In this document: positions 50,468 to 59,203 of the stretch, piece after piece
Numbering within the stretch: position 1 is the stretch's first letter
How the letters are laid out: each line of letters begins with the position of its first letter
Source: Bacillus testis
GTDB lineage: Bacteria; Bacillota; Bacilli; Bacillales; DSM-1321
DNA: 64,000 nt
Direction of reading: 5' to 3'
Assembly (NCBI RefSeq): GCF_001243895.1
Contig: NZ_LN851186.1
Coordinates: forward strand, 3,696,423 to 3,760,422
Notes under the pieces: model-generated
Told to the model about the DNA's origin: nothing
What the model saw: only the letters and a program-made list of their open reading frames with translations
Databases searched by the model: none
Translations under genes and position numbers: made by a program

Positions 50468-51578
50468 ACTCCGTGCCTTTCTCACTATGCTCGGCATCAT
50501 TATCGGCGTTGCTTCGGTCATCAGCATTGTCGCCATCGGCAAAGGCTCATCCGCAGATGTCCAAGACCAGATCGGCAATCTCGGAACAGACACGCTGACC
50601 GTCAATATCACCGGTTCAGATGTCACTTATAAAGAAGAAGATGCGGAAACAATCCGTGACGTTACAGGCGTTACATCCATTGCACCAACTGTTTCCGGGC
50701 GTGTAACCGTTAAAAATGGGCAAACGACCGCACAAGCGGCCATGACAGGAACCACCTCCTCCTATCTAGACGTCCGCAATCTGAACCTGCAGAAAGGCCG
50801 CTTCATCGCTGATCTGGATCATGAGCACCACACAAAAGTAGTCGTGCTCGGCTCGGATACGGCGGAGACACTATTCGGTTTCGGGGATGCTGTCGGCGAA
50901 TATGTAAAAATCAACGGCAGCTCCTATAAAGTAGTCGGTGTCCTGCAATCCACCGGCAGCTCCCTCGGATCGAACGGCGACTCTACGATATTCGTTCCTT
51001 TAAGTACAGGGCAGCGCCTTGCCGGTACCACTTCCATCGCATCGGTATATGTTCAGGTAGAAAATGCAGATATGATGAATTTCATCCAGAAACGCATTGA
51101 ACAGGCCGTGTATGAAAATGTCGGCGATACAGATGATTACAGTGTTTCTACCCAGGAGGACTTGATGGAGACAGCCTCCTCGATCAGCGATACGATGACG
51201 ATGCTGCTGGCAGGCAGTGCCGCCATCTCGCTAGTGGTGGGCGGAATCGGTATCATGAACATCATGCTTGTTTCCGTTTCAGAACGGACAAGGGAAATTG
51301 GCATCCGCAAGGCCATTGGCGCCAAGCGATCCAATATCCTCTTTCAATTCCTGATTGAGTCCATCACATTAAGTATGCTCGGCGGATTAATTGGAATAGC
51401 AGTGGGATTGATTGCAGCAGAAAGCTACAGCATCATTACCAATAGCACCATTCTACTATCCCTGCCGGCCATTTTATTCTCATTCGCCTTTTCTCTCTTT
51501 GTCGGCGTTGTATTCGGTGTCTTCCCGGCGATCAAAGCGTCCAAGCTTGATCCGATTGAAGCACTGCGGTACGGCTAA
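50424..51578 (+). CDS. ABC transporter permease (MacB/FtsX type)
   Basis: About 384 residues from a TTG at 50424, chosen because GGAGGTGA lies 5 bases upstream and the protein then starts with the usual amphipathic helix LQTIRMALKSIKGNKLRAF; an in-frame ATG at 50343 would overlap the ATPase by 125 bases. Four membrane segments: one N-terminal (LTMLGIIIGVASVISIVAI), then a large extracellular MacB-type domain, then three C-terminal, ending in the FtsX signature region (VSVSERTREIGIRKAIGAK, FPAIKASKLDPIEALR). Completes the three-part exporter. Confidence 0.9.
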   Translation: MQTIRMALKSIKGNKLRAFLTMLGIIIGVASVISIVAIGKGSSADVQDQIGNLGTDTLTVNITGSDVTYKEEDAETIRDVTGVTSIAPTVSGRVTVKNGQTTAQAAMTGTTSSYLDVRNLNLQKGRFIADLDHEHHTKVVVLGSDTAETLFGFGDAVGEYVKINGSSYKVVGVLQSTGSSLGSNGDSTIFVPLSTGQRLAGTTSIASVYVQVENADMMNFIQKRIEQAVYENVGDTDDYSVSTQEDLMETASSISDTMTMLLAGSAAISLVVGGIGIMNIMLVSVSERTREIGIRKAIGAKRSNILFQFLIESITLSMLGGLIGIAVGLIAAESYSIITNSTILLSLPAILFSFAFSLFVGVVFGVFPAIKASKLDPIEALRYG

Positions 51579-51588
51579 TTTTCTATAA

Positions 51589-51623
51589 GCAAAGCGGCTC
51601 CTCAGCAGAGAAGCCGCTTTTGC
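51589..51623 (+). terminator. Terminator of ABC exporter operon
   Basis: GCAAAGCGGCT / AAGCCGCTTTTGC inverted arms, ten bases after the permease stop. Confidence 0.8.
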
Positions 51624-51714
51624 TGTTTTATTCAAAATTCCCACACAAGCCCCCATACTTTTACCTGCTAAGCTGAATATATAGACCATTTTGATTACAT
51701 AAGGAGGAACAACC

Positions 51715-52521
51715 ATGAGAAAATGTATCTTTAGTGCGATCATTCTGCTTCTTATGTTCAGTTCAGCTGCCTGTTCATCCGAGGATAAAGACAAGAAAAC
51801 AAGCACCTCCAATGAAACAACAAAAGAGCTGAAGCAAGCTGAAATCGGCAAGTTATATGACAATCCTAAAAAATATAAAGGCTATAAAGTGGACTTTTAT
51901 GCGCGTATTTTTATAGATCCTGAACAAGACGGAGATGGCACTTATATACAGGCTTATGCAAATGATAATAGCAATTATAACACCATCATCGGCATCGATG
52001 ACCCCGATTTGGAAGTGAAGGACGGAGATATCATCCATGTTACCGGGAAGGTGAAAGATGAATATAAAGGCGAGAATATGATGGGTGCAACCATTATAGC
52101 TCCAGCGATTAAAGCGGATAAAATAGAAGTGAGCGATTACGCGACAGCCTTTGCACCTGCAATCAAAACCATCAATGTCAACAAAACCATTGACCAGCAT
52201 GGCTATAGCATCACTCTGCAGAAAATCGAAACAGCAAAAAAAGAAACACGAGCCTATATATCCATTAAAAACAATACACAAGATAGCATTTCATTCTATT
52301 CCTTCAATGCCAAACTCTTAGTAAACAGCTCACAAATGGAGAAGTTGAACGAAGGGCATTATGAAGATATTCAATCCGATATTTTGCCTGGCGTGCAAAC
52401 TGAAGGGGTGCTCGCCTTCCCTAAAATTCCTGATTCAGGACAATTAAAACTGCACCTCGAAGGCTCTTCCGACAATTTCGATATCAACATCGACCCTTTT
52501 GAATTTACAGTGATTTATTGA
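51715..52521 (+). CDS. Lipoprotein with OB-like and DUF4352-like domains
   Basis: 268 residues, AGGAGGAACAACC before the ATG. Lipobox LMFSSAAC gives a lipidated Cys20. Residues about 42-130 look like a tRNA_anti/OB-type beta barrel (KKYKGYKVDFYARI, GDIIHVTGKVKDEYKG). The C-terminal part (about 150-268) resembles DUF4352/TelA-type Ig domains (ITLQKIETAKKETRAYISI, LEGSSDNFDINIDPF). Outer face of the membrane. Function unknown; single gene closed by a symmetrical terminator. Confidence 0.75.
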   Translation: MRKCIFSAIILLLMFSSAACSSEDKDKKTSTSNETTKELKQAEIGKLYDNPKKYKGYKVDFYARIFIDPEQDGDGTYIQAYANDNSNYNTIIGIDDPDLEVKDGDIIHVTGKVKDEYKGENMMGATIIAPAIKADKIEVSDYATAFAPAIKTINVNKTIDQHGYSITLQKIETAKKETRAYISIKNNTQDSISFYSFNAKLLVNSSQMEKLNEGHYEDIQSDILPGVQTEGVLAFPKIPDSGQLKLHLEGSSDNFDINIDPFEFTVIY

Positions 52522-52534
52522 TTTCATAGAGAAA

Positions 52535-52570
52535 AAGGAGTTTAATCAAACGTTTGATTAAACTCCTTTC
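52535..52570. terminator. Perfect 36-bp palindrome, bidirectional terminator
   Basis: Arm AAAGGAGTTTAATCAAAC followed at once by its exact complement, between convergent genes ending at 52521 and 52575. Its core equals the palindrome at 46600-46619. It lacks a long T-run, so it may act as terminator, operator, or both. Confidence 0.6.
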
Positions 52571-52574
52571 CCTT

Positions 52575-53360
52575 CTATATGGACTTGACCATGCCGCCGT
52601 CCACAAGCAATGAAGTGCCTGTCACAAAAGTATTGGCCCCTGACACAAGGAAGGTCACAACCTTGGCGAATTCAGCGGGTTCGCCGTAGCGGCCGAGCGG
52701 AATGCTGCTCTTCATCTGCTCTTCCCATTCCTCAAGCGGTGTATCGTTTTTCTCGCTGTTGACTTTATCCAGATGTTTGATCCGGTCGGTGGCAATCCGG
52801 CCCGGTGCGACCGTATTGATCAGAATCCGATCCGGAGCCAGCTCAGTCACAAGCGTTTTTGCCAGTCCAACAATGCCAGTGCGGAATGTGTTGGAAAGAA
52901 TCAAGCCGGAGATTGGCTCTTTAATCGACGACGAAGCAATATTGACAATCCGTCCATGCGATTGTTTCAAATACGGAAGAGAAGCGCGGATCAGCCGGAT
53001 ATAGCTCAATAAATTGAGTTCGAATGCCTGCTGCCAGTCTTCATCGTCCATATCCTCGAATGTGCCTGCCGGCGGGCCGCCAGCATTGTTGATTAGGATA
53101 TCGATGCCGCCGAATGCTTCCACTGTCTTGGCGACTAATTGCTTAATGTCTGCGCTTTTCGTAATGTCGCATGGGCAGTAGGCAACCTTGCCTGTGCCGC
53201 TTGCCTCCAGTTCTTCCGCCACTTTCTTCAGCTTGTCTTCATGGCGGCCGACCACCATCACATTGGCGCCCTCCTCGGCGAGCTGTTCCGCGATTGCTTT
53301 GCCAAGCCCTTGAGAAGATGCAACGACAAGGGCGTTTTTACCGATTAGCTGTAAATCCAT
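52575..53360 (-). CDS. SDR-family oxidoreductase lacking the usual YxxxK
   Basis: 261 residues, GGAGGCGGAACC before the ATG. Rossmann fold with the cofactor loop ASSQGLGKAIAEQLA (a TGxxxGxG variant), NNAGG, and catalytic-region Ser in IVNIASSSIKEP. At the place of the catalytic YxxxK this protein has SNTFR, so the Tyr and Lys are replaced by Ser and Arg. The pattern NTFR followed by GIVGLAK is shared by a known SDR subgroup annotated as 3-oxoacyl-ACP reductase-like. Reaction uncertain. Cytosolic; single gene. Confidence 0.82.
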   Translation of the reverse strand: MDLQLIGKNALVVASSQGLGKAIAEQLAEEGANVMVVGRHEDKLKKVAEELEASGTGKVAYCPCDITKSADIKQLVAKTVEAFGGIDILINNAGGPPAGTFEDMDDEDWQQAFELNLLSYIRLIRASLPYLKQSHGRIVNIASSSIKEPISGLILSNTFRTGIVGLAKTLVTELAPDRILINTVAPGRIATDRIKHLDKVNSEKNDTPLEEWEEQMKSSIPLGRYGEPAEFAKVVTFLVSGANTFVTGTSLLVDGGMVKSI

Positions 53361-53429
53361 GGTTCCGCCTCCTATTCTTTTACTCTATCCAATTAATACC
53401 CTCTCTTCGTTTATCGTATTCGCCAATTA

Positions 53430-53465
53430 AAAGAAGGAATCCTGCATATGCAAGATTCCTCTTCC
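53430..53465 (-). terminator. Terminator of Vpr-like protease gene
   Basis: Minus strand stem GAGGAATCTTGCA / TGCAGGATTCCTTC then TTTT, 25 bases after the stop at 53492. Confidence 0.75.
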
Positions 53466-53491
53466 CCTTTACTTCTGTCACATCTTAATCA

Positions 53492-56400
53492 TTACAAAGC
53501 TAATCTTGGTCCATTGATCGGTTTCCAATCCATCCATTCGAATTCCTCTTCATCAGAAGGATCTGCCACTTGGAAAGTGACCGTTTTCTTTTCTCCGCCA
53601 ACCAAACCGAATTCAATGGTATACTCTCCGGCTGGTCCATTGGCATCCGGAACATAGGTGGTTTCAAACGTCTTTCCTTCTGTTGAGGCAAGTGGAATCT
53701 TGTTGCCCGATGGATCAGTGACAACAGCTTCCCACTTCACCGGTGCAGAAGCTTCCGCCTTCAAAACAGCCGGATTCTCGCTCGTCACTTTCCCTTCTGG
53801 AGTAAATGAATAGCTGGTGATTCCCGTTGACTCGGGTTTTGCTCCTTTATACAACACAACGGTTTGTGTCGTTACATGCCCTGCAAGGTCTGTCACTTCG
53901 AACGTCACATCATTCTGTCCTTCGTCCAGGAATAATGGAATATCGATTTCTTTTGAGAATGGGCGCATTTCGTATGGGTCATCGAAAGAATGCTTGAACA
54001 CTTCATCTCCCCAAACGACAAGGCGGATGTCATCAAAGTTGTCTGTTACCTTCGCATGCAAGGTAATATCCGGTGTTTCTTCGCTTGCCGGAACATTTCC
54101 TGTTCCGCCATTATCTACTGGTGAAGAAGGATTCTCTTTTTTCTTGCCTTTGTTATTATCTGCTTTTGCTGTTGTAACTGCTTCTTTTCCTTTACCTGGC
54201 TTTTCCGGTTTTGCTGGCTTCTCAGGCTTGCCTGGTTTTTCAGTTTTTCCATTAGCCGGTTCTTCTTTCTTTACTCCGCCTACCAAGTTTCCTTCAGGTA
54301 TGCCCGTTATTTCAAGCTGTGCCGGTGTTGTATCGATGATGACTTGTCTTCTGAACTCGATTTTATTGCCAACTCCGTCTTCACCGCTGATATACACATC
54401 ATGCACACCATCTTCAGTGAATTTCAGTTTCGTGTCAAAATCATAGTCTTTCGTTTTTTCATTGAACGTGAATGGAACATTGATTTCATTTCCTTCCAGC
54501 TTGTCCCCTTTCACTTTCAGATAAGCTAATTCAGAAGCGTCTTTCACAGAACCTGTAAGCGGGATTTCTTTTGTATCAAATACGCCCAGTGCTTCAGGTG
54601 ATGTTGTGACGATGTAAGGAATGGTATCGTCAGAAGCGCTCTTCACGACCGTTCCTGCCATATTGTCGGCATTGTCCATAGCAAGGATGACAATCTTGGA
54701 TTTGCTGGAAATCTTGCCTACATCCACTTTGAAGCTGCTTTGCCCAGTTGCATCCAACGTTTTGACAGCTTTGCCGTCCACTTGGATCTGCACCAGCTGC
54801 AGTCCGCTGCCTGTTCCATCATTCAACTCAAACGAAACAATCCCGTTCTTACTGCTGAAGGCTGTCTTGCCGAATACAGGTGCAACTGTATCCACCACGA
54901 CCGGAATTTTCATGGTTTGCGGCTCTTTCCCTGCATAATCGACCTGTGTCTTCACTTGATAGAAGTACTTGCCGTCCTTCGCTTTCTTGCTCTTTATGAA
55001 ACCATCCCAAGTGGTTGTGCTTGGCTTGTATACATAAGGAGAATTCAATTTATAATTCTTTCTTTGCTCGCCGTCCTTGGTGATCGTCCGGACTGTTTTT
55101 CCGCTTTCATCAAGGATGCTGTATTCAACCGTTTTACTATTGCGGAGGAAAGTCAACACAGGAGCTGCTGCATCTTTTTGATTATCGCCGTTCGGAGAAA
55201 TGGCAATTGTGTTTTTGTCGAGCTGGCCGCTGACACCGTTTTGGCCAAGGGCGTTCCCTTCATCATCCACCATGAACGAGGTATCCAAATACGTTCCTTG
55301 GTCGTACACCATAGGGTCAAGGACAGGGGCTTTATTCCAATCTCCTTTGAATCCCACAAATGGAACAGTCAAATTTGGAAATGCTTGATCAGATTTATCG
55401 ATCAATTGGACAAATCCTTCAAGGAAATAGCCATTGCTCATTGCATTTTCCAGCTCAGCGTTGGCGTTGTCCAAGTTAATGCGGATGGTAATGTCTTTGG
55501 ATTGCCCTTTGAAAAGAGTAAAGACTGGAGTGTCGACTGATATCTTCGCCTTGCTCACCACTTTTTCTTTCATATCAAGCAAACCATTCGTAACAGAATC
55601 GGTCAGAGCTGAAGTGTCGACTTCATAGGTAGCATCTTCATCGCTCATATTGGTGGCTGTCAATGTAAAGCTGACTGTGTTCCCATTGATTTCCTTCAGC
55701 TCTACTTTTCCTTCATTCGTCCCTTTTCTCACCACGTAAACAGGAGTGGAAACGGCTGAGTGAAGTTGCATGATCCCTGATCCCTGGCGGCGCGGCGAGT
55801 AGAAAATCCCGCCATTATTAGGGTCTTCAACTGGTTTGGCTGTATTCATCATCAATACTTTGGCACGTTCAGATTTCTCGGCACCTGTCAGATTCGGGAA
55901 CATTTCATGGACTTTTTGCAGTACAAGCGCAGCACCGCCGGATACATGCGGAGCAGCCATTGATGTTCCGCTCATCAAGCCGTATTTGTCATCATTCAAC
56001 GTGGAATAAATTTGGCCGCCCGGTGCGGTGATTTCCGGCTTCATCTCTAAGCTCGGCGTCACGCCCCACGAAGTGAATGTGGACATTGTGCCTGCTGCAG
56101 CACTCGGGACAGTCACTTTCTTGCCTGTGAAAGAAACCTTAGCAAGCCCGTTATTCTTAGCGAACTCCGCCAACATAGCGTTGCCGTCGCTCTGGCCGAT
56201 TGAAACCAGCGGGATTGTTGGAGCATTCAGAGCCATACTGACATAATCGCCATGTGCAGGAAGGCCTTTCACAATAACGCCGGCTGCTCCGGCTGTTTCA
56301 GCTGCTTTTTGGATTTCTCCGTAGTTCGGATTAGTAGATACACGGGCTGCAAAGACCATTTTTCCTTTCACATCTTTACCTGCATATTGAGCAGCACTTC

Positions 56401-57757
56401 CGTCCCCTACGTTTACTACGTCCATTTGCTTATTGCCAAAGACGTTCAAAGGAAGCGGAGAAGACTGGGTTTTGTAGCCATAGGATAATGAAGTGCTTCC
56501 GAATGACATGGTCATTTCATCAAGCGCAATCCGGTTATTCTCCATGGATGCTACAGAAAGAGAGCTTTTGGTGACGGATGGAGCCCCGACCAATCCAGTA
56601 TCCGGGTTTGTAGCAAGTGGCGGAGTGCCGAAGCCATTGCCGACATAGCCTTCATTCCCGGCGGAGATGCTCATCACGACTCCATTTTGAACGGCATTAT
56701 CAACCGCTTTTTGTTCCAGTGATTGATCATCAACAAAACCGGCCGCTGATCCTAAGCTCATATTCATGACATCGGCCCCTAGCTTGATGCCGTCATCAAT
56801 GGCTTTGATATAGATATCGCCAAATGTAGATGGCATGGCCGGATCATTTCCGAATACCTTCAGCGCAAGCAACTGTGACTCAGGGGCTACCCCTTTGATT
56901 CCGTTGCCTGTTTCATCACCGTTTGCGCCGACTGTTCCGGCCACATGCATGCCATGCATAGAAGCATCCGGTCCAAGGTCGCGGATTTCACTGTTCTTAT
57001 CTGCATAATTATAGCCATATGGGACTTTATTCGTATAAAATTGGCCAGAGAGTTTTTGCTCGGCAATTTTTTCTTTGACAGAAGTTTCTGTCAATTTATC
57101 ACCTGCTTCTGTCGTCAGCTTCATATCTTTATGGCCAACATCAATGCCTGTATCAATAATGCCAATCACTGTTCCTTTTCCGTCATAGCCGGTATTCCAT
57201 GTTTGTTGTGCTTCTACCATCTCTTTGCTGGAGATCATATCTGGCTTTTCTTTCGGCCGTTCATACTCGGTGGCAATGGTCACTTTCTTGACGCCCGGCA
57301 GTTGTTCAATCTTCTCAATATCGCCATACTTCATTTTGCCGCTCACGCCGTTCAATACAGTGGTGAAGGCATTTTCTTTTTTCAAATTGATTTTTTTCAT
57401 TTTCACATTGTTCAGGAATGCATCCTGCTCACTTTTTACCTGTTGCTGCAATTCTTCCTGCTTGCCGATTGTTAGCTGCTTGTACATGACGCCTTTTTCA
57501 TTGGCATAGGAAATGGCCGGATCGCCGTCCAATTCGACAATGACCCTGACTTCATCGCTGTCTTGATATTCATTCTGCTTCTTGATGGATAATTGCTTTG
57601 CTTTTTCAATCGTCTTATAGGCCTGCTCCAGATTGATGGAAGGAGTCCCCTCGTCCGCCCAAGCCTTCCCTCCTGCGTAAAATAGATTGGAGGCTGCTAA
57701 GAGTGTAACCAAGCTCACGGAGACTGCTTTCGTCATTTTTTTCTTCTTTTTCTTCAA
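53492..57757 (-). CDS. Vpr-like secreted subtilase with PA domain
   Basis: 1421 residues, AAGGGGGAG before the ATG. Signal peptide after a run of lysines (AVSVSLVTLLAASNLFYAGG). Inhibitor I9-type propeptide (about 65-155), subtilase domain with Asp in GIIDTGIDVGHKD (near 205), His in MHGMHVAGTVG (near 270; the usual HGTHVAG is changed) and Ser in SGTSMAAPHVSGG (near 600). A PA domain is inserted (about 440-550). Fn3-like and FlgD-like Ig domains follow, then a Lys/Pro/Glu linker (about 1175-1225). There is no SLH or LPXTG signal. It resembles B. subtilis Vpr but is much longer. Confidence 0.88.
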   Translation of the reverse strand: MKKKKKKMTKAVSVSLVTLLAASNLFYAGGKAWADEGTPSINLEQAYKTIEKAKQLSIKKQNEYQDSDEVRVIVELDGDPAISYANEKGVMYKQLTIGKQEELQQQVKSEQDAFLNNVKMKKINLKKENAFTTVLNGVSGKMKYGDIEKIEQLPGVKKVTIATEYERPKEKPDMISSKEMVEAQQTWNTGYDGKGTVIGIIDTGIDVGHKDMKLTTEAGDKLTETSVKEKIAEQKLSGQFYTNKVPYGYNYADKNSEIRDLGPDASMHGMHVAGTVGANGDETGNGIKGVAPESQLLALKVFGNDPAMPSTFGDIYIKAIDDGIKLGADVMNMSLGSAAGFVDDQSLEQKAVDNAVQNGVVMSISAGNEGYVGNGFGTPPLATNPDTGLVGAPSVTKSSLSVASMENNRIALDEMTMSFGSTSLSYGYKTQSSPLPLNVFGNKQMDVVNVGDGSAAQYAGKDVKGKMVFAARVSTNPNYGEIQKAAETAGAAGVIVKGLPAHGDYVSMALNAPTIPLVSIGQSDGNAMLAEFAKNNGLAKVSFTGKKVTVPSAAAGTMSTFTSWGVTPSLEMKPEITAPGGQIYSTLNDDKYGLMSGTSMAAPHVSGGAALVLQKVHEMFPNLTGAEKSERAKVLMMNTAKPVEDPNNGGIFYSPRRQGSGIMQLHSAVSTPVYVVRKGTNEGKVELKEINGNTVSFTLTATNMSDEDATYEVDTSALTDSVTNGLLDMKEKVVSKAKISVDTPVFTLFKGQSKDITIRINLDNANAELENAMSNGYFLEGFVQLIDKSDQAFPNLTVPFVGFKGDWNKAPVLDPMVYDQGTYLDTSFMVDDEGNALGQNGVSGQLDKNTIAISPNGDNQKDAAAPVLTFLRNSKTVEYSILDESGKTVRTITKDGEQRKNYKLNSPYVYKPSTTTWDGFIKSKKAKDGKYFYQVKTQVDYAGKEPQTMKIPVVVDTVAPVFGKTAFSSKNGIVSFELNDGTGSGLQLVQIQVDGKAVKTLDATGQSSFKVDVGKISSKSKIVILAMDNADNMAGTVVKSASDDTIPYIVTTSPEALGVFDTKEIPLTGSVKDASELAYLKVKGDKLEGNEINVPFTFNEKTKDYDFDTKLKFTEDGVHDVYISGEDGVGNKIEFRRQVIIDTTPAQLEITGIPEGNLVGGVKKEEPANGKTEKPGKPEKPAKPEKPGKGKEAVTTAKADNNKGKKKENPSSPVDNGGTGNVPASEETPDITLHAKVTDNFDDIRLVVWGDEVFKHSFDDPYEMRPFSKEIDIPLFLDEGQNDVTFEVTDLAGHVTTQTVVLYKGAKPESTGITSYSFTPEGKVTSENPAVLKAEASAPVKWEAVVTDPSGNKIPLASTEGKTFETTYVPDANGPAGEYTIEFGLVGGEKKTVTFQVADPSDEEEFEWMDWKPINGPRLAL

Positions 57758-58265
57758 ATAATACTCCCCCTTAAAAATTATACTAAAATAAAAAAATCCT
57801 TTTCGTTCCTTTTCTTACAGCAAAAATGGCATTCTACTAAACTCATTTTCCTAGACACTCGAACTACAACACTCCCAATTATTTCTAGTAAATGAATGCT
57901 TTTGTCTTTTATTGTCATTAGAGAAGAGTTTATTAACAATTATCGCCAATAATTCCGAATATTTAAATAAGTCTATTTTCATATATACATATAGTTATTT
58001 AGCATTATTTTTGATTTTAAAATAATAGGTAAGGGTCTATTGGTTCACTATCATTTTTCACCCTTCCCTTTCTAAAAAAAGCAGGGATGATTTTATTCCT
58101 CACCTTCAGCTCTATATAAGAGAGTCCATCCAGTTCTTATCCCGTTCTAACTGGCGCTAAGACTCCCACTCTATTGTTCTAATTCTATCTGTTCTTGTTT
58201 AAAGACCCTAATGTTTGGCAGAAGGGAAATAAAAGAAATAATTGAATAATTTTCTGAAAAATGCG
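57758..58265. other. Divergent intergenic region, no gene
   Basis: AT-rich upstream region of the Vpr-like gene on one side and the iron operon on the other. No gene or strong hairpin found before the promoter at 58266. Confidence 0.4.
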
Positions 58266-58294
58266 TTGACAAAAACAGGATTAAACTTTATATT
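58266..58294 (+). promoter_or_regulatory. Sigma-A promoter of iron uptake operon
   Basis: TTGACA (58266-58271), 17-base spacer, TATATT (58289-58294); the Fur box begins 8 bases after the -10. Confidence 0.85.
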
Positions 58295-58301
58295 TAACTT
58301 C

Positions 58302-58320
58302 GATAATGATAATCATTATC
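58302..58320 (+). promoter_or_regulatory. Fur box
   Basis: GATAATGATAATCATTATC is a perfect 19-bp Fur inverted repeat placed over the expected transcription start, so iron-loaded Fur should block the operon. Confidence 0.93.
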
Positions 58321-58357
58321 AATTAAATGGATTACATATACTTTAAGGAGGTTTATT

Positions 58358-59203
58358 ATGAATCGCCTCTATACAGATCGCTTAAACATAGGATACGGAG
58401 AACAATTAATTGTGAAAGATCTTAATGTAGAAATACCCGATCGAAAAATTACCACCATCATCGGATCCAATGGTTGCGGTAAGTCTACATTATTAAAAGC
58501 CCTTACTCGCATTATTTCTCATCAATCAGGCAAGGTCGTTTTAGATGGGAAAATTATCTCAAGTGAAAATACGAAGATTCTTGCCCAAAAAATGGCCATC
58601 CTCCCTCAATCCCCAGAAAGTGCAAGTGGATTGACGGTCGGTGAACTCGTATCCTATGGACGCTTCCCTTATCAAAAAGGATTCGGCCGCTTAACTAAAA
58701 AAGATTATGAGGTCATTGACTGGGCTCTTGAAGTTACAGGAACGATCGATTACAAGTTTCGTCCTGTAGATGCCTTATCAGGCGGTCAGCGCCAACGTGT
58801 TTGGATTGCTATGGCACTTGCCCAAGAGACGGAAATGATCTTTCTGGACGAGCCGACCACTTATTTAGATATGGCCCATCAGTTAGAGGTATTAGAGCTT
58901 TTGCAAAAACTAAACATCGAACAAGAACGTACCATTGTGATGGTCCTTCATGATTTAAACCAAGCTGCCCGTTTTGCTGATTATATAATCGCCTTAAAAG
59001 ATGGCTGCATCGTCAAAGCGGGAAATTGCGAGGAAGTGATCACTCCAGATGTGCTCAGAAAAGTGTTCCATATTGATGCTCATATAGGGAAAGACCCATG
59101 GACCAACAAACCTATGTGCCTTACTTATAACTTATTAAAAGGAGAACCCCAACATGAAAAAATGGATATTCCCGTTTATTCTGCTCTCAGTGTTACTTAT
59201 TAG
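58358..59203 (+). CDS. fhuC: Iron-siderophore ABC transporter ATPase (FhuC/FecE type)
   Basis: 281 residues, AAGGAGG before the ATG. FecE-type ATPase: Walker A GSNGCGKST (near 38), Q-loop LPQSPESASGLTVGELVSYGR, signature LSGGQRQRVWIA, Walker B MIFLDEPTTYLDM, His in VLHDLNQAARFAD. First gene of a Fur-controlled operon. It energises uptake of ferric siderophore through the FecCD permeases encoded at 60141 and 61148. The last 50 bases overlap the binding protein gene, which implies coupled translation. Confidence 0.92.
   Translation: MNRLYTDRLNIGYGEQLIVKDLNVEIPDRKITTIIGSNGCGKSTLLKALTRIISHQSGKVVLDGKIISSENTKILAQKMAILPQSPESASGLTVGELVSYGRFPYQKGFGRLTKKDYEVIDWALEVTGTIDYKFRPVDALSGGQRQRVWIAMALAQETEMIFLDEPTTYLDMAHQLEVLELLQKLNIEQERTIVMVLHDLNQAARFADYIIALKDGCIVKAGNCEEVITPDVLRKVFHIDAHIGKDPWTNKPMCLTYNLLKGEPQHEKMDIPVYSALSVTY

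Noticed and set aside
54740..55540. 266-codon plus-strand frame inside the Vpr-like gene
   Set aside because: Shadow of the protease coding sequence; no ribosome binding site.
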